A DNA stretch of 64,000 bases from Oidiodendron maius Zn (lineage: Eukaryota; Ascomycota; Leotiomycetes; Myxotrichaceae). Positions 31,320 to 43,127 of the stretch are shown one piece after another. Where the stretch lies: contig KN832877.1 in the NCBI GenBank assembly GCA_000827325.1, forward strand, positions 992,001 to 1,056,000, given 5' to 3'. How positions within the stretch are numbered: position 1 is the stretch's first letter; the number at the start of each line of letters is the position of its first letter. The notes under the pieces are model-generated. The model did no database searches. It was not told where the DNA came from and was given only the letters and a program-made list of their open reading frames with translations. Position numbers and translations under genes: made by a program.

Positions 31320-32389
31320 TGTATCTATATGCGAAAGTGATGAAATTTATACGACGAAGATTTGGGAATCGAAATCGAGAGATATCAGTCTGTGAGAAAT
31401 GGCAGAACTATGCCGCGCGACGAGCAACGAGTCAGTGCAGTCCGAACAATGGTGAAATTCACTGGTTGCGCGTCGCCAGCAATAGACGCGGAGCTGTGGA
31501 CATTTGAGAACTTACCTATCACCACCAATGCGCTCGAGATTGGCAAGAGGGTTGGATGGAGTCGGCGGAGGAGAGGTAATGCGACGTGGTAACGCGCCCG
31601 GAACGCTATCGTAACGATTGGATCTCGAGATTCCACGGCGGTGGTCGCGCGGTCTTCCAGCAGCTAAAGCGAAGGAGCACGAGAAGGAAGAAATCTGGAT
31701 TCACCCGGGATTTCGACAACTTTCCGTCGCTGAGAGCCAGTGAGATGCGAACTGCGAACTGCGAACAGAACCTGGAGAATTTTAGGGGTGGCTGGGAAGG
31801 ATTGACAGAACACGGGGAGCCGTGGAGAAGGGGATTCCTTGCAGGGTAGAAGAAAGTTCCCCAGCAGCGGTTCGTTGGTACGACGGCGGGCCTTCCCGAA
31901 TCGAGCGCGCGCACACTCCGGATGATCGTTGGCGATGGATCACTGGATGCGGCAATGGGCTGGGCTGGATTTGGTTGAGAACGGGGATATCTCTTTCGTT
32001 TCTGGAGCAGACAGGACTGAGTGGGCGAGGTGGTCGGCTTATGGGGCTGGGCCGGCGAAATGAAGTGAAATAGTCGGGGTCCTGCCAGTCCTCCATCCAG
32101 CCCCTTTTCTCTGCTTCTTTGGTCACGTGAGCTTCATCCACCGCCCCGCACGGAGGGCATGCATTGATCCTGGATATTTGCAAGGACGGGGGTCACCGAA
32201 GCAGTTTGGCATGGCGGATGCTTAAATTCATATTGCAGCTCTTATAACAGGGTCGAAGCTCGCGCTCCTTTCTAGAAGTTATTGGTACATTGCAGGTGTA
32301 AGAGATGTCTGAAAAATGTCCCTCGGCTCACCAGCCTAATAAAATCAAGAAAAACAATATTATATGATGCCTGATCCTGACTGCATAAT
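31320..32389. other. Intergenic region upstream of BQT4
   Basis: This 1.07-kb GC-rich stretch lies between the BQT4 start and the stop of the HLTF-like gene. Several short frames on both strands overlap each other without homology. A CACGTG motif is at 32124-32129. It should hold the BQT4 promoter; a non-coding transcript is possible. Confidence 0.45.
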
Positions 32390-35190
32390 CTACTCCAGTA
32401 ACTTTAAGATATCCCCCATGCGGGTGGTCTTCTCCTTCCTGCCCTTCGCCTTCTCCTGGAATGCCTTGCCCACAAGAATCCTTTTCTCGGCTTGGATTTG
32501 GAGCACGCGGTCCTCGATGCTGTCCTCCATAATCAATCGCCACACCGTGCACGGCCGCGTCTGGCCCAGCCTGTACACGCGATCTACTGCCTGATCTTCA
32601 ATGGCCGGTGCCCACCACGAATCAGCCAGGATGACAGTGTCTGCAGCGACGAGGTTCAATCCAACACTGCATACTGAGAGGCTAGCGAGTAAAATCCTGG
32701 TCTCTGGATCGGACTCTAGAGCCATCATACTAGCATCCCGAACATGTACCGGCATGGTCCCATCAATCCTGGTATATTTCATGCCAACTTTGTCAAGCTG
32801 GTGCTGGATAATATTGAGGAAGCTTGTCCACTGCGAGAAGATCACGACCTTGGATTTAGGGTCTCGACGGCTGGCTTTGAGGATGCTGATTAGAGCCTCC
32901 GTCTTACTGCTCTGCGTCTCAATATCAATGTCCCGCTCTTCGATTTCTTCCTCCTTGGGTTTCGGGGCAACGAGACATTCCACGTCGGCGAGCTCTGCGC
33001 GGCACATAGGGCATTTGTGCTGCAGGTCGATGGTACGCTCTATGCATTCTCTTCCAAAGACATGCTTGCAAGCTGTTACAACCGGATTATGCAGCTCTTC
33101 GAGACAGATAGAGCATTCATCTCGACTATCAATACTGACTTGGAGAAGGAGCTGGAGAGCTGCTCTATTCTCGTCGTTAAGTGTGACAAGCCCGTCCTCC
33201 CCCAAAATGGCGAGAAGATCAGTGACACGGGTGCCAGTGAGCTTCCAATGACAGCACACTTGACGTAAGCGAAGAAGAACCTCAAGGAGAACTTGATAGC
33301 CAACACCAGCCTTGCCATCTATCTTTTTCTGTAACTCCTTAACCTTGCCTTTTGCCTCGGCTCTGTAACGTAGTTAGAGATAATTACATTATGCTATCCG
33401 GAAACAACTTACAATAAAGCATCATACTTCTTCCTCTCATCTTTGCGGAATGTAATCCTGTGCACATACTCCGATATATCTGGCAACTTCAAGTCCACAA
33501 ACCTCATCTCCTTCTTTCGCCTCAAGCAGAATGTACGCATAATGGACTGGAGAAGCAGTTCCGCACCGGGATCACCTGCTGCTAGTGGTCGAGTAACGAC
33601 GGCGTTGAAAAGCTCAGGCCGCTCCAGGCCACCTGTGATACCCAGATACTTGACCATAGAATACAGGTCTTTGATAGTGTTGACTATAGGCGTTCCCGTG
33701 AGCACCCATCGCGAAGTAGAGAGCAAGCTGCATGCCGCCACAGCGGCCTTCGTAGATGCATTGCGTATGATGTGGCCTTCGTCGAGGACAACTCTTATCC
33801 AATTCATGGAGAATAAGCCGTCAGTCCTAGGAATCTTTGGAGGCTTCGATGAACCTCTGGGCATGTACTCCGTGCTCAACGTGCCGTAGCTTGTGATCAC
33901 AACATCGTATTGCGTAAATTCTTTGGGTGTCATTTTTTTCCGACTGCTGCCATGATATGTCAATACATTTAAGCCCCTCTCCTTTTTGACATGCCTCTCT
34001 ATTTGCTGGACCCAGTTGGACATGACGCTAACAGGGGCCATTATCAGAGTAGTACCCTTAGTGCCTTCAAGGATAACACTAATAACTTGAAGAGTCTTGC
34101 CCAACCCCATATCGTCGGCGAGAATCCCACCTCTGGCAAGTTTTGGAGGTACCGAAGTGCAGTAGTTGGTAGCTAGATTCTGGAATACGTTTGGACGATT
34201 AGGAGATCGCTTCCAGAGCTGCACCACATCTGTGGATCCGACGGACGGATGCTTAGGATCCTCCTTTTGCAACATCCATTTCAAGCCTTGACGCTGATAC
34301 GGAAGCAACATTGATATCAATCCTCCGGGCTGATCAGCCATGGGCATCTTTGATAGAGCATCTTCACCTACTCCCCACGCCTCAACTATTTCTTGTACAT
34401 CTCGCGGTCTAAAACGTTCGCTATTCTGGACAAAATCTTGAAGGGACAGTTCCGGTAGTCGTTCAACTGAATCAGAAGCCGACGTTGCGCCAGAGCTTTT
34501 GAAACCTAACTTCGCTCTGTTGGAAGGTTCCACAATTGTGCCAACATTCTTAATCGCTTTAGAGCCAGATTTTTTGATTGGCAACCCATCCCCCTTCATC
34601 TTGGCTAAAAGTTGTTCCCTGGTATAGACACTAACAGGTCCGTAAATCTTCAGGAGAATCGGACAGTCAAATGAGCCCTTCTCGCCCGCGATAATACCCT
34701 CCACCACAATAGATCTCTCATCCTTTACAATGCGTCAGTCGTTGTCAAATACGAAGGCTCTAAGAAATCTGACCAAATAAGGGGCAAGTTTAAAGGCCAG
34801 CTGCCGAGGTATATGGCCAATTTGTGTGCCCTGCACATTGTCGATCCTTATAGCATTCGAGTCATATTGATTTGAAGGTTCCCTCTTAACCATTACCTGC
34901 TCTCCAGGCGTGGCATAGCCATTGTAATATCTGACCCCAACGATCTTCCCACTAATGACGCCCATGTTAACCCACGCAATATCCTCATCCACATCATGAC
35001 TGAGGTCAATTATTTCAGTCTCGTCGCAGTCGATGCCCAAATCATCTCGTGAATTGAATGAGGAGCGCGGCCCAGGTTGAGAGCTTACAGGAGGCGTGAC
35101 GGGCGGCTCGAAGCGTGCATGCTTAGCCTGCGGAGGCGGCGAGCTGGAAGTGAGGTCGACCCACTCCCACGAGCGTTTGTTGCCGGACAT
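32390..35190 (-). CDS. HIRAN-SNF2-RING protein, HLTF/Rad5-like DNA translocase and ubiquitin ligase
   Basis: This is a Snf2-family ATPase of the Rad5/HLTF type, acting in replication-fork remodelling and PCNA polyubiquitination. Three exons (from 35190, MSGNKRSWEWVDLTSSS) give about 900 residues. A HIRAN domain (about 70-150) has GVRYYNGYATPGEQVMVKRE and YDSNAIRIDN. The ATPase has the Walker A DDMGLGKT, the DEGH box in VVLDEGHIIRN, and TGTPIVNTIKDLYSM. A C3HC4 RING, CSICLEELHNPVVTACKHVF and HKCPMCRAEL, is inserted between the two helicase lobes. The C-lobe has SQWTSFLNII, GLNLVAADTVILADSWW and DRVYRLGQTRP. The compact length suits the HLTF-like (SMARCA3) branch rather than the longer Rad5. 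Intron donors are GTCAGA near 34776 and GTAAGT near 33414. Confidence 0.9.
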
Positions 35191-35390
35191 GGAGGGTTGG
35201 ACTTCTGGTCTCTGGTGACGTGTATTAGAAACAGAAAGGGTTGAAAGAATCGACTCGGAGAGACGCGTCGCTTCGAGTAAATAGATCTGCGCCCCTGTAC
35301 GTCTTATGCACCTAACGCACACGACCCAAGCTCTCGGGCCGTGCCACATTTCCATCCCTCCTTACCAATTCAGGGGGCAATTAGCTCAAC

Positions 35391-36060
35391 TTAGCGAATC
35401 ACAGACTTATCACCTGGCCACTCCTCTTTAATCACTTCGTGCATCTTGTAACCTATTCGTTTGCTCTTAATTTCATAAAAGTTATGTTCTTTCATGATTA
35501 GTTCAACAGTCCATACATCGTGATGCAAGTGATCTTGGTGGACTGACGCACTAATCTTGGTAACGGGATTTGCTAAGTTATCTATTCTCAAGGTGATGTT
35601 TTTTGGTTCTGAAAATAACGATACTTTGCTTCATTTCTCTAACATTGCTTTCTGTATCTGTAGCTCCGCCGTAAAATATAGCCATAACACACTTCCAGGC
35701 ATACAAATCAAGACTCGCTGGTGGGAGAAACTGTTCATAGAAGGTCTGCCCTCGCGTATGCCACCAGGATATCAACAGGTAGTCCATTATAATCTTTGAA
35801 GCGAGACTTCTATCTACAAAAATCAATTGTAAAAGTCCATTGGGTGAAGAGGGTCGAATGAAATGAGGTCGTACAAACAGATAAACATAGCATCTCGTCA
35901 CATTAGCAAAACGGAATTCGACGCATAAAACTGTTACCGACACCAAGAATTTTCAAATTGGACGTTGACGGGAAGGGTGTCGGATGGTTGGGTAGCACCA
36001 GAAAGTGTCTTGTACTGGATTTCGCTACCTAGAGTAGAGACTACCATTTAATAACGCCAT
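35391..36060 (-). other. Coding-like blocks of unknown nature downstream of the H4 variant
   Basis: Within the 1.08 kb between the H4 variant and the HLTF-like start, the minus strand shows at least two blocks that look coded: 35391-35600, whose frame ends KMHEVIKEEWPGDKSVIR, and about 35945-36040, with EIQYKTLSGATQPSDTLPVN. Another frame at 35660-35800 reads SLDLYAWKCVMAIFYGGATD. I could not find a consistent set of splice sites joining them without a stop. They may be exons of a small gene whose structure I cannot resolve, or the remains of one. No homology is recognised. Confidence 0.3.
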
Positions 36061-36271
36061 CTTGCATAATGTAACCTCCAGGGCAGAGAAGAATTGGGCC
36101 ATCCTACATCCGCATCCATTCTTGGCAGTAACAAAGCCAACAATGCGGCCATAATTTTCAAACTCCATATCCCTCACATACCGGGTATCATAATCAACCT
36201 GAATCTTCCCATCCTAGACGCCTATGCCGCAAGGGAAACTATTGAAGTTGAGTGCCAGTATAGAGGTCAGA

Positions 36272-36896
36272 CTAATCAGACCTATCAAAGCCGTAAATTG
36301 TTCTGCCCATGCGTTTCAGAGCGAAAATCACCTTTATCACGTCAATTAAATCCTTAATAACAAACTTATTGACCATACATCTGTAGCGGTGACTGTCTTT
36401 CTTCCACAATGATCGGTAATAGCAACAACATCCCGAAGGATCTGTTTTATTAGCAAGGCTCCGCTGAAGGAAGTGGATGTCACAAACAGTGGTGAGATGA
36501 TCTTTCAAACATCCTCGGAGATCATCATAGATACCCGCCGACATTCTTTTCACTCCTCCCCTTCGTGCAAGACGTCTGGCACTTGTTAACATCTGGAAAG
36601 TGCTGTATCTTAATCTGCTGGACAAGTTGAACGTACCTTACATCACCCCGAGCTAAACAGAATGGTAAATCCTAGATCGATTGCAGGTAGGACAGATTTC
36701 TCTACTTACTAATTCCTTGGATGCAGTCCTTCATTATCTTCCTACAGTACGGTCAGAATTCAAGGATATTAAACGCACATTCGCATACATACCTCTGTCT
36801 CTTCATATATGGTATGTTCCTAATGGGTTTGCCTCCGATACGACCGTTAAACGTTCGGCCCAGTGGGCGTGGAGGGGTGGAGTGGTATAACGTCAT
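36272..36896 (-). CDS. hH4v: Divergent histone H4 variant
   Basis: Six exons join in phase at consensus splice sites: 36896-36793, 36741-36710, 36652-36637, 36581-36488, 36441-36379 and 36331-36272, giving 122 residues against about 103 for H4. The core aligns from end to end with H4: MKRQRKIMKDCIQGIT for [36 protein letters not shown] for [39 protein letters not shown] for VIRDAVTYTEHAKRKTVTA, and VIFALKRMGRTIYGF for VVYALKRQGRTLYGF. Two residues are inserted before RRLARR. The N-terminal tail (MTLYHSTPPRPLGRTF and following) lacks the canonical acetylated GK repeats, and the end is DRSD. Neurospora is known to carry a divergent H4 gene called hH4v; orthology is an inference. No exon contains a stop, so it looks functional. 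An upstream in-frame ATG at 37004 could lengthen the tail by 36 residues. Confidence 0.88.
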
Positions 36897-37320
36897 GCCT
36901 GTGACGGTACTCGCGGCTTGTCGTGAAGATACGGTGAGATGTACTGGTCTTGAGTGTGGTTGACAGCTTGGTGTTGACGTTGAAATCGTGAATTCAGCCG
37001 CCAAGGAATGTGTTCGTACTTATCCAAGGCGATAAGGTCAGTTGTTTACTAGCGCGGCGTATTCTGAAACTGCGCCAAATCCAACAAAGAGTGAATTGGT
37101 GAATTGAACGGGTTGCGTACACAATTCAAGTTGAAGGTAGGAATGCTTCGAGGCCGAAAGAGGTATAGTCAACAGGCACTAGCGCGTACTCAAAAATCAC
37201 GCTCACGTGGAGTCTTGGAGGTAAGGAAAACTGATATTGCATCCTTAGGCAGCTATAAATCTCACTCTGGTCTTGAGATTGCCGAAGCTGTTGAAGGCCT
37301 TCAATTCAAGCCAATTCAGC
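36897..37320. promoter_or_regulatory. Bidirectional promoter region, H4 variant / MRPL19
   Basis: The 424 bp between these divergent starts carry a CACGTG motif at 37204-37209, about 110 bases before the MRPL19 start. I saw no typical paired-histone-gene layout: the partner here is a mitochondrial ribosomal protein, not another histone. Confidence 0.45.
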
Positions 37321-37876
37321 ATGTCGAAAGCACGCGCAGCTTCAGATCAGATTGTGAAGTTGATAGTAGGGGCTGGTCAGGCAAGTCCTAGTCCACCAGT
37401 TGGGCCTGCGCTAGGAAGTAAAGGAGTGAAGTCCATGGACTTTTGCAAGGTATGGATTCTCCCGAACTTCATGTCGCGAGAACTCTCAATTGATGTCACA
37501 TCGTTCTAAATTATCTCTTTCATGCACCTAACACTCTACCTAGGAATTTAACGCTAGAACTGCCCACATGACACCCGGCGTACCCATTCCTGCGCGGGTC
37601 ACAGTCCGACCTGACAGATCCTTCCACTTCGAGATTCGCACACCAGCTACATCCTACCTATTACTGAAAGCTGCCGGAGTCGAAATGGAGAAGGGTAAAT
37701 TAAAAGGAGCAAACAATCCAGGCCAGGATTTCGTGGGCTCGATCAGTTTGAAGCACGTTTACGAAATAGCGAAGATCAAACAGACTGAGCTTAGGCTGAG
37801 TGGGTTGAGTTTGGAGGGGATCTGTAAAACCGTTATTGCGCAGGCTAAGTCAGTGGGAGTGGAGGTTAAGCCTTAA
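37321..37876 (+). CDS. MRPL19: Mitochondrial large-subunit ribosomal protein L19 (uL11m)
   Basis: This is the mitochondrial member of the uL11 family, which forms the GTPase-associated stalk base. Exons 37321-37449 and 37544-37876 give 153 residues. The N-terminal domain has [20 protein letters not shown] and [12 protein letters not shown], the conserved uL11 start. The C-terminal RNA-binding domain has [18 protein letters not shown] and [17 protein letters not shown]. The intron removes 94 nt and joins DFCK to EFNARTA, the conserved junction. Presence of a short basic N-terminus without a long presequence is usual for fungal members. Confidence 0.93.
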
Positions 37877-40429
37877 GAAAGGTGAAAGAAGAATTGGGAA
37901 TGAGAGACTGAATTTTTCGAGGGGGCAGAGGACCCCCCGGGTTCATGTTGCAAAAATGGACTGAGGGACGAGCTAAATATGGCACATAATTGAGTCGTAG
38001 CAACATTGCGATGGCGTTAGGATGGCTATTGTACAATATTAGGATTATATCATGTGGGTGCAAGCTGAAAAGCTTATTGTATACTAGAGGCTCACTGATT
38101 TTGAGTGGCATGCTACAGTGATCGGTTCCAAACATCTCTTTCACAAAATCTCCTAAGCTGCGTCGTGCGCCTTACTGTGTTTGCTGAATAGACTCTTGGA
38201 ATGCAGGTGTACTGCCCGGTACGCATTGCGCCTTCTTTATACCTTTCTCGCCATGACGAGAGTGTTCTTCACCATAATGAAAGCAATTCTTCAGTGTAAA
38301 ATGACCCGCAAAGGCTTAGGGGGCCAGCACGATCCATAGCAAGAGCGTGAAATAGTAAGAGGCATCTCCAGCATCTGATTTTGCTTGAGCCTTGAATTAT
38401 TAACGGCTCGCACGGAGTAATACTGTCCTATTATGGCACGACTCGCCCCCGCGATGGCTGGTATCAGAAGTGCTCTGGACGAATTCAATATCCTAATCGA
38501 TGCTCGATTCGTCTAAGGATCCCATTACATCCCGTTCTATCTTTGCATCCGGGAGAACAACCGATAAAACAATCCTAATGTATATTTCAGCTCGGTGTCC
38601 TGAAATTTACCCCAGATAGTTTCCAACCCTTCGGGGAGTAGAGGCACTCACTCACCAACAAATATCAGATTAAATTCCTTGAATATCTCACAGCTAAGCT
38701 GACTTGTGATCTCCTTGTCAATTGTATTCGACGAGAAAGATACGCCATGGGCTCACAATTCAACCTTGAGAGTAGAACTCCTCAAGGTCAATATATGCAC
38801 AGATCCTAGTATGCGTAAATCATTGACATATAGGGATCTGATAGACGTGCAAGGGAGTTGACCAGGGCGCGGGCCGATCCATGCAAGGCAACGTGGAACA
38901 TGGGCAGGGCTTAGAACGAATGTCAAACTGGCTATGTAACTTAGCTAAATCGGATAATTGTTTTCGCCGCTTTTTGTGCTGTGTTCATAATCTAATGTAT
39001 TTCAAAGCACTCAGTATGCTTGGTAATTAGAACATTAGTGATCATCACGCTCCGTAACTAAATCAGTGCATGCACTTTCCTGCGCCGCAACAAAGCTTGA
39101 TAGGTCATATAATTGTGCCACTGGTTGGGAGGGTTTCGAAACAATAAAGCAGATCTGCGTATCGAGCGGTACTCTAATTCCCAGTTACCAAGGTACGCTG
39201 GAGTTATCATATTTTGAACGTCGAGCTGCATAGCAGGCACCTTGTCCCTTTTCTCATTCGCCTCATTACAATCGGAGGCTTGGGTAACTTTATATTTTAA
39301 TCCCTTTGCGGTCTTCTTAAACACAGATGGTACTGTAGCCATATCATGCCAATCCATTTTCACGGATTGAGAAAGTCCTTGCTTAGAAAAAGGATATACC
39401 CAGACTGTAATTTGGTAAGCTCAATTGCACCAGCCAATCCGTGGTATATTTGGAGCCACTTTGACGCCTGGCAAATATGATGGTTTTTAGAGCGATCCTT
39501 GATTGCCCTCGGCTCGCCCCTTTGTGAGTTGGTAAATATGCCCGTTGATTTTCTCAGGCATTATGCTATGACGATGACTTACCTATGTCATCAAAGGATA
39601 TTCTTTGCGGGGTACAGTAGGGCTTAGTAAGAATCGACATAGATGGGACGAACGCAAAGAACGCGAATGCACAAATACTTCTCACATTTCCTTCGTAAAG
39701 GGAACTCTTCTCTCGTGGCACTTCCAGCATGGAAAGAGCCGTAAATAGATTCCCACTCTATACGCAGTGAAAGCCGTATCCGGGATATCCGGATATGGTA
39801 ATTCCACTCTAACAATTGCAATTGGGATGGAATGGCCATAGCGAGCATTGATGGTATTACGTGATCCTCTCATCCAAGGCGATGTTTCCATGCTTTGTAT
39901 GTAGACAGTATTGCAGAGGGGAGATCGAGACCGAGAAGTCAAATGCCAATCCCAATGCTTAGTCATCGATGGGCATCTGACGCTAATCCAAAAGCCCTCG
40001 CCCTTGAATCATCGGAGTGTCTCGCTTCGAGATATCTCCATTATCGATCTGCGATAGTCCCGCACTTCTGAGGGCTTCGATGACGCTATGATGCCATCTT
40101 ATGCTCTCGAGGAGCATCAAAACTGAACCCCTCTCGACCTCGTGGCTCCCTTCTCACGGCGCATGCTACCCGATGCTGATTCAGGACCCCTCGCATCTCA
40201 GGCAGCCGGACGAATACTGATACATTACTTGCCTGGCCGGCCCCCACTCGGCTTGGTCGAGTTGCCGCCATCCGGCGCAGGGAAGCCCCGCCACCACTTC
40301 CAAACTCTGCCTCAGAGACTGTCGGTCCAAAACATCATCTCATCCCCAACGCATCGAGACCATCGATCCCCCGCGCACGTCTTCTCACGACCGCTGTAGG
40401 TCTCCTGGGTCTCCAGGGTCGTTTACAAC
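37877..40429. other. Gene-poor region, 2.55 kb
   Basis: The longest frames are 101 codons (39058-39363, minus) and 94 codons (39682-39966, minus); neither shows a known motif, and I could not extend them by splicing. The stretch 38000-39900 is AT-rich compared with neighbouring genes. I looked for terminal inverted repeats, poly-A tails and tRNA promoter boxes and saw none. The last 400 bp are C-rich and are probably the promoter and leader of the kinase gene. Confidence 0.45.
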
Positions 40430-43127
40430 ATGGCTTCTCAGGATGCCCAGCCCCCAACGGGCCCCATTGGTATGTGTGGAGCAGCTTACTACTCGTCTGG
40501 TCTCAATTCCGCCGTGTCCGACTCCATCGCAAAGGCCCTGCTGACGTGGTTATATACAGGCCCCGACCACAAGACTACCATGGCATCTGGCGCAGATGGG
40601 AAGAAAGGTGCTGGTACGTCGCCTGCCGTCCGGTTTGCGTCTGTCGACGAAGAGATCGCTCCGGACGAGAGCCTTGAGAGCCTGGACGCGTTATCGCCCT
40701 CGCACAACGTTGCTGCGGACGGAAGTGCGCAACTGAAACAACTTTCGGAGACGCTCCAAGGCACACATCTTCAAGAACGACGCATGAGCCACTTTGCGTT
40801 TGAGCCCGTGTCTCTGCCGGCTTCACGAGTACGGATTCCCCTTTTCTTTTCGTCTGCACATTCTCGGATATAGAAAAAGCAGCAATCATGTGTGACTGAG
40901 CAAGCGGCGGGATTACGAAATGATATAGCAAAAATCCTACTCTAGCCATATAGCGAAAGGCTCCTGTTGCTTTCATGGGGATCCAACCCCACCAACCACA
41001 AATCCTACATGCATGTAGCGGGTGGCCCATATTCTCGCTCCTGCACCACATTTCTCTCATCTATGAGACATCATTCGCATAAATCTCACCTAACTGACTA
41101 TCTTGCTTTATAGGTCCCTTCTCATGAAGATAGCTCTCGTGAACCAAGTCGCCATAACACAAATACCTCCTCCGGCAGGCCCTCGCCCCGACAGAGCCCA
41201 CGTGTTCCTGCAATGCACTCACCACCAATCACGCCCTCTGCTACACGGTCGAGGGATGTTGATAGTCAAGGGAAAACGGCCCCAACCCTTCAAAAAGTGG
41301 AAGCCATCACTGACCCCGCAGCCGTTACCCCTCAAATCTCTCCACCCAGGACGTCCCCTTCGACGACAGATGTTGACGAGTCCCGGCCGGCATCCTCAGA
41401 GGTAGCAACGAGAGCTACAGGGCAGGCAGCAGATTCCAGTTCAGCAATACCAAAACATCATCGAGCCGCATTCTCAATTGGCCCTGACAGCGCTGCCGCG
41501 TCCGCTCCTGTTTCTCGAGACCCGAGCCCTGGCCGATACTCTGCGGCTACAACCTACAGCACCCCTTTCACACCTCCGGGAGACGCAAATGACCCTTACG
41601 CGGCTAATAAGCGTCCTCCACAATCAAGAAACCTAGATGCCATTGACCAGAGATTCAAGTTCACAGCCCTAAATTCAAAGCACAGACGCTCGCCAAGTTT
41701 CTCCTCGAGTCTCCCACGCTCTTCCCGCAGTGCTGTGGATATGAGTGCGCCAGTGGAAAATAAGAGGCACTCAACCATGTTCAGCGGAAGCCACAAAGAT
41801 CATCTATCCCATTTACATGATGATAGTGCTTCCACACTACAAGCCAAGCAAGGATCCATGTCGGAGTTAAAACGATTTTTAAAGCTAGGCGGCAACAAAG
41901 TTAAAAGAACTGCGTCGCCCACCCCATCTACTAAATCCGGAACCAAAACACCGCCTCACCATAGATCTCCCCAACTTCCTTTCGACGATACTCATGGCTT
42001 GACATCAAAGTACGGCAAGTTTGGAAGAGTTCTTGGAGCTGGAGCTGGCGGGTCCGTACGATTGATGAAGCGAAGCAGTGACAATACAACATTCGCCGTC
42101 AAGGAGTTCCGAGCTAGGCATTCCTATGAGAGCGAAAAGGAGTATGCGAAAAAGGTCACGGCAGAATTTTGCATCGGATCGACCCTCCATCATGGCAACA
42201 TCATTGAGACTTTGGATATCGTGCACGAGAAGGGAAGGTGGTATGAAGTCATGGAATATGCGCCATACGATTTATTTGCTATTGTTATGACTGGAAAGAT
42301 GTCGCGAGAAGAAGTCGCATGTTGCTTCTTGCAGATTCTCAGTGGCGTTACATACTTGCATAGTATGGGGCTGGCCCACCGCGATTTGAAGCTTGACAAT
42401 GTCGTAGTTAATGAGTATGGAATCATGAAGATCATTGACTTCGGGAGTGCCACCGTTTTCAAATATCCCTTTGAAAGTGGCATAACCTTAGCTTCGGGTG
42501 AGTTTCCGCCTTATCTGCATCCGAAGCCTCCTCTAACTCTCTCTAGGGATCGTTGGATCTGACCCGTATCTTGCTCCAGAGGTCTATGATGAGCGAAGAT
42601 ACGATCCCCAGCCTGCCGATATCTGGTCGCTGGCGATCATATTCTGCTGCATGTCCCTCCGACGCTTCCCGTGGAAAATGCCGCGCATGTCGGACAACTC
42701 TTATAAGCTCTTTATTTCCACCCCTACCCCAGGCACAGAGATGACGAGATTTTCTGACGGCGTGCCATCCAAATCTACCTCGGATCTTAACACCCCTGAA
42801 AGAGCAACTGTCACGGACAACTCTACAATTTCATCCAAGACTGAACAGGCTCCAACTAGTGCAGCCGCTGACGGGGAGAAGAAGCCCGAAGTCATTAAAG
42901 GGCCATGGCGGCTACTACGACTCCTCCCCAGAGAGAGTAGATACATTATAGGCCGGATGTTGGAGATCGATCCGAAGAAAAGAGCCAAAATGGTGGACAT
43001 TTTAGAAGACCCCTGGGTTTCTGGGACGGTCATTTGTAGACAGGAAGAGCAAGGCCGAGTATTCTCCGCGCCGGGACACACCCATACACTAGAACCACCG
43101 TCGTCACAACCACAACCGGCTAAGTAG
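40430..43127 (+). CDS. HAL4/SAT4-like serine/threonine protein kinase
   Basis: Kinases of the Hal4/Hal5 (Npr1) family stabilise plasma-membrane potassium and nutrient transporters in yeast. Exons 40430-40469, 40560-40828, 41114-42497 and 42547-43127 give about 760 residues. The first 350 residues are a Ser/Pro-rich disordered region. The kinase domain follows with glycine loop [10 protein letters not shown], catalytic lysine in FAVKEFRA, catalytic loop [11 protein letters not shown] in [10 protein letters not shown] and [12 protein letters not shown] formed across the last intron. [20 protein letters not shown] near the end is typical of the family. The 90-nt intron 40470-40559 has no stop and keeps frame. 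A start at the ATG at 40580 ([12 protein letters not shown]) is possible. Confidence 0.88.

Noticed and set aside
32601-33251. Plus-strand frame of 216 codons opposite the HLTF-like gene
   Set aside because: Antisense of the RING and C-terminal helicase lobe; no homology of its own.
36272-36625. H4-like block as a broken histone pseudogene
   Set aside because: Read as one frame it looks broken after LTT, but the interruptions have intron ends and branch sites, and all six joins restore H4 in phase without any stop.
39058-39966. Minus-strand frames in the gene-poor gap
   Set aside because: Short, without motifs, and not extendable by consensus splice sites.
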